A stretch of 8,450 nucleotides of DNA from Candidatus Omnitrophota bacterium. GTDB taxonomy: Bacteria; Omnitrophota; Gorgyraeia; Zapsychrales; JANLHA01. The stretch is from contig JANLHA010000130.1 in NCBI GenBank assembly GCA_024653845.1, forward strand, positions 1 through 8,450, in the 5' to 3' direction. The notes under the pieces were generated by a model, which had not been told where the DNA came from, did no database searches, and worked only from the letters and a program-made list of their open reading frames with translations. The position numbers and the translations under genes were made by a program. The stretch's first letter is position 1. Each line of letters begins with the position of its first letter. This document shows, piece after piece, positions 6,835-8,450 of this stretch.

Positions 6835-8450
6835 ATGAAAAACTTTCTTCATCGTCCTATTTCGCTGATCGCCCTTTTTTCTTTTGTCTGGGGAAGTGTT
6901 TTTTCGCCTGGCCTGGGATGGGCCCAAAGTACGCCCGCTGGGGGACAACGGGTTTCTTTAACTGCAGTGTATCATCCTCCTCTGATTAAAGGACTTACAA
7001 TCCACCAAGAAAATCCTTTGCTTTTTGATTTCATTGTTGATAACGGTCAAGACCATCTTCAGGGTCAAGCCTTTGAAGACGAAGCAACCAAAATGATCAA
7101 ATATTTTTTGGCTTCACTCACGGTTCCTGAAAGTGATCAATGGGTCAACCTTTCGCCAGAAGAACCCGACCGGATCATTCCCGGACATTTTGGACAGACC
7201 GAGATGGGCCGCGACCTTTTGGCCCAAGATTATCTTTTGAAGCAGTTGACGGCGTCACTCGTTTATCCGGAAGAAGAGTTGGGACAGAAGTTTTGGAAGC
7301 GGGTGTATCAAGCGGCTCAAGAAAAATTGGGAACGACACAAATCCCCGTAAACACGTTTAATAAGGTTTGGATTGTGCCGGATAAGGCAAGCGTTTACGA
7401 GAATGAAGGAAAAGTTTATGTTGTCGAGCGAACGATGAAAGTGATGTTAGAAGAAGAGTACCTTGAAAAATATCAGCCTCAAGACGCGCAGTATTCGAAA
7501 GCAAAAAAAGATCAAACCCGAGAGCTGATGTCACAAATCATCCGAGAGATCATCGTGCCGGAATTGGAGCGCGAGGTCAATGAAGGAAAACATTTTGCGA
7601 CGTTAAGGCAAATTTATAACTCCGTCATTTTGGCGGTTTGGTATAAAAAGAATTTGCGTGAAAATTTGTTGAGCCAGGCTTATGTGAATCAGAATAAAGT
7701 GGCGGGTGTTGACCTTGATGACAAGCAGGCCAAAGAAAAAATTTATCAGCAATACCTCGAGGCTTTCCGTCGAGGGGTTTACAACTATATCAAAGAAGAA
7801 GTGGATCCGGCGACAAAACAGATCATCCCGCGAAAATATTTTTCGGGAGGTGCGACCGTTCCAGTTGCAATTCGAGAATACGGAGTGCAGACAGCAGTGG
7901 TTACAGAAGGAGCGAATGAAAGGGGAGGAGATCTTCAGAATGTGAACGTTGCAGTGACTGATCGCACGGCCGTTCAATCGCGTGACGCAGATGGCCGTAA
8001 TGAGGGTGAAGGCGAAGGCGGCCCGGCGCTGCGAGACACGGGCGAAGAATTGAGAGATGATCAGAAAAAAGTCGTCGACGATGCGGTTGCTCAATATTAC
8101 GGAAATGGGCCTCGTTCAAATGATCAATGGCGACGAGAAATTGTAGTCGGAAGCGAAGAATATCGAAAGTTGGATCCTGAAGGGAAATTACAAGCTTACG
8201 AGACCAGGCGACCTGGTAAAACAGACATGGAAGAAGGCGTGAATATTTATGAATTGAAAGGCTTGGAAGAACTCATTGCTAAATTGGCGGCCGAGCGGGG
8301 GGTTCTAGTCCCGACGGGACTTATGACTCATCCGGGTCGCAGTCGCGCCAATATTTATCTGGATCCGAAGTGGTTAGCAACGATTCAGGGCAAATCTCGA
8401 CGATGGCGAGCTGCTTGGGCAAATCATGAATTGATGCACATTGCCCATCG
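6835..8450 (+). CDS. Large exported protein of the Omnitrophota type with edge HExxH motif (partial, 3' end missing)
   Basis: An open frame with no stop runs from ATG 6835 through the right edge, giving 538 residues so far. Residues 1-30 are a signal peptide: basic start (KNFLHR), hydrophobic core, and cleavage probably after A30 in GWA-QS. Residues about 58-210 form a conserved-looking module (NPLLFDFIVDN, then LASLTVPESDQWVNLSPEEPDRIIP, GQTEMGRDLLAQDYLLKQLTASL, and PVNTFNKVWIVPDKA at 171-185, MLEEEYL at 204-210). I recognise this from many large Omnitrophota proteins of unknown function. A charged, probably helical region follows to about 335, then a Gly/Glu-rich linker (387-397, with EGEGEGG). 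The second domain ends in WANHELMHIAH (528-538), where H531-E-L-M-H535 is an HExxH motif. It probably acts outside the inner membrane. No Shine-Dalgarno is visible. Function is unknown; a metalloprotease is a guess. Confidence 0.85.
   Translation, partial: MKNFLHRPISLIALFSFVWGSVFSPGLGWAQSTPAGGQRVSLTAVYHPPLIKGLTIHQENPLLFDFIVDNGQDHLQGQAFEDEATKMIKYFLASLTVPESDQWVNLSPEEPDRIIPGHFGQTEMGRDLLAQDYLLKQLTASLVYPEEELGQKFWKRVYQAAQEKLGTTQIPVNTFNKVWIVPDKASVYENEGKVYVVERTMKVMLEEEYLEKYQPQDAQYSKAKKDQTRELMSQIIREIIVPELEREVNEGKHFATLRQIYNSVILAVWYKKNLRENLLSQAYVNQNKVAGVDLDDKQAKEKIYQQYLEAFRRGVYNYIKEEVDPATKQIIPRKYFSGGATVPVAIREYGVQTAVVTEGANERGGDLQNVNVAVTDRTAVQSRDADGRNEGEGEGGPALRDTGEELRDDQKKVVDDAVAQYYGNGPRSNDQWRREIVVGSEEYRKLDPEGKLQAYETRRPGKTDMEEGVNIYELKGLEELIAKLAAERGVLVPTGLMTHPGRSRANIYLDPKWLATIQGKSRRWRAAWANHELMHIAH

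Noticed and set aside
7140..7361. + strand 73-codon frame inside the exported-protein gene
   Set aside because: It is a different-frame shadow of a long frame with a signal peptide and conserved module. Its product is Arg/Pro-rich with no motif.
7756..7776. Short 6-bp inverted repeat CCTCGA...TCGAGG inside the exported-protein gene
   Set aside because: Six base pairs within coding sequence and no T-tract; expected by chance.
7603..8119. Minus-strand frames (163 and 72 codons) opposite the exported-protein gene
   Set aside because: They are antisense shadows without a ribosome site or recognisable domain; the + frame is clearly coding.

Overview
The window most likely comes from an uncultured bacterium of the Omnitrophota (Candidatus Omnitrophica, former OP3). 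The main clue is the long exported protein that starts at 6835 and runs off the right edge. From memory, its N-terminal module is one that recurs in large Omnitrophota proteins. No search was run, so this placement is recognition rather than proof. Base composition is moderate. Every supported gene is on the + strand, tightly packed, and read with ordinary bacterial signals.

Left part (1-3313), central acyl-CoA metabolism: the C-terminal end of succinyl-CoA synthetase beta (sucC), complete sucD, a stand-alone BioD-like/DRTGG-domain protein (COG0857 type, a Pta N-terminal module without the catalytic part), and a thiolase. The DRTGG and thiolase genes overlap by one base. A perfect TATAAT box in the sucD-DRTGG gap may start a separate transcript.

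Middle part (3316-6717), methylation and sugar chemistry, probably for a surface polysaccharide or glycolipid: a class I SAM methyltransferase only 2 bp after the thiolase, a CDP-paratose 2-epimerase-like SDR protein, and a methyltransferase-glycosyltransferase (GT2) fusion. A 187-bp gap at 4030-4216 breaks this run. It holds an 11-bp perfect hairpin and a 31-codon reading frame for a one-helix membrane microprotein whose start codon lies inside the hairpin. A clear Rho-independent terminator at 6748-6778 ends the run.

Right part (6779-8450): a possible promoter, then the signal-peptide-bearing open frame, uninterrupted to the window end. It has no visible Shine-Dalgarno sequence, and its last visible residues form an HExxH (HELMH) zinc-metalloprotease-like motif.

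The best candidates for something undescribed are the exported protein with its edge HExxH motif, the hairpin-gated microprotein, and the altered catalytic motifs in the thiolase (GEAF for NEAF) and the epimerase (F-x3-K for Y-x3-K). I see no RNA genes, CRISPR arrays, insertion sequences or long repeats.
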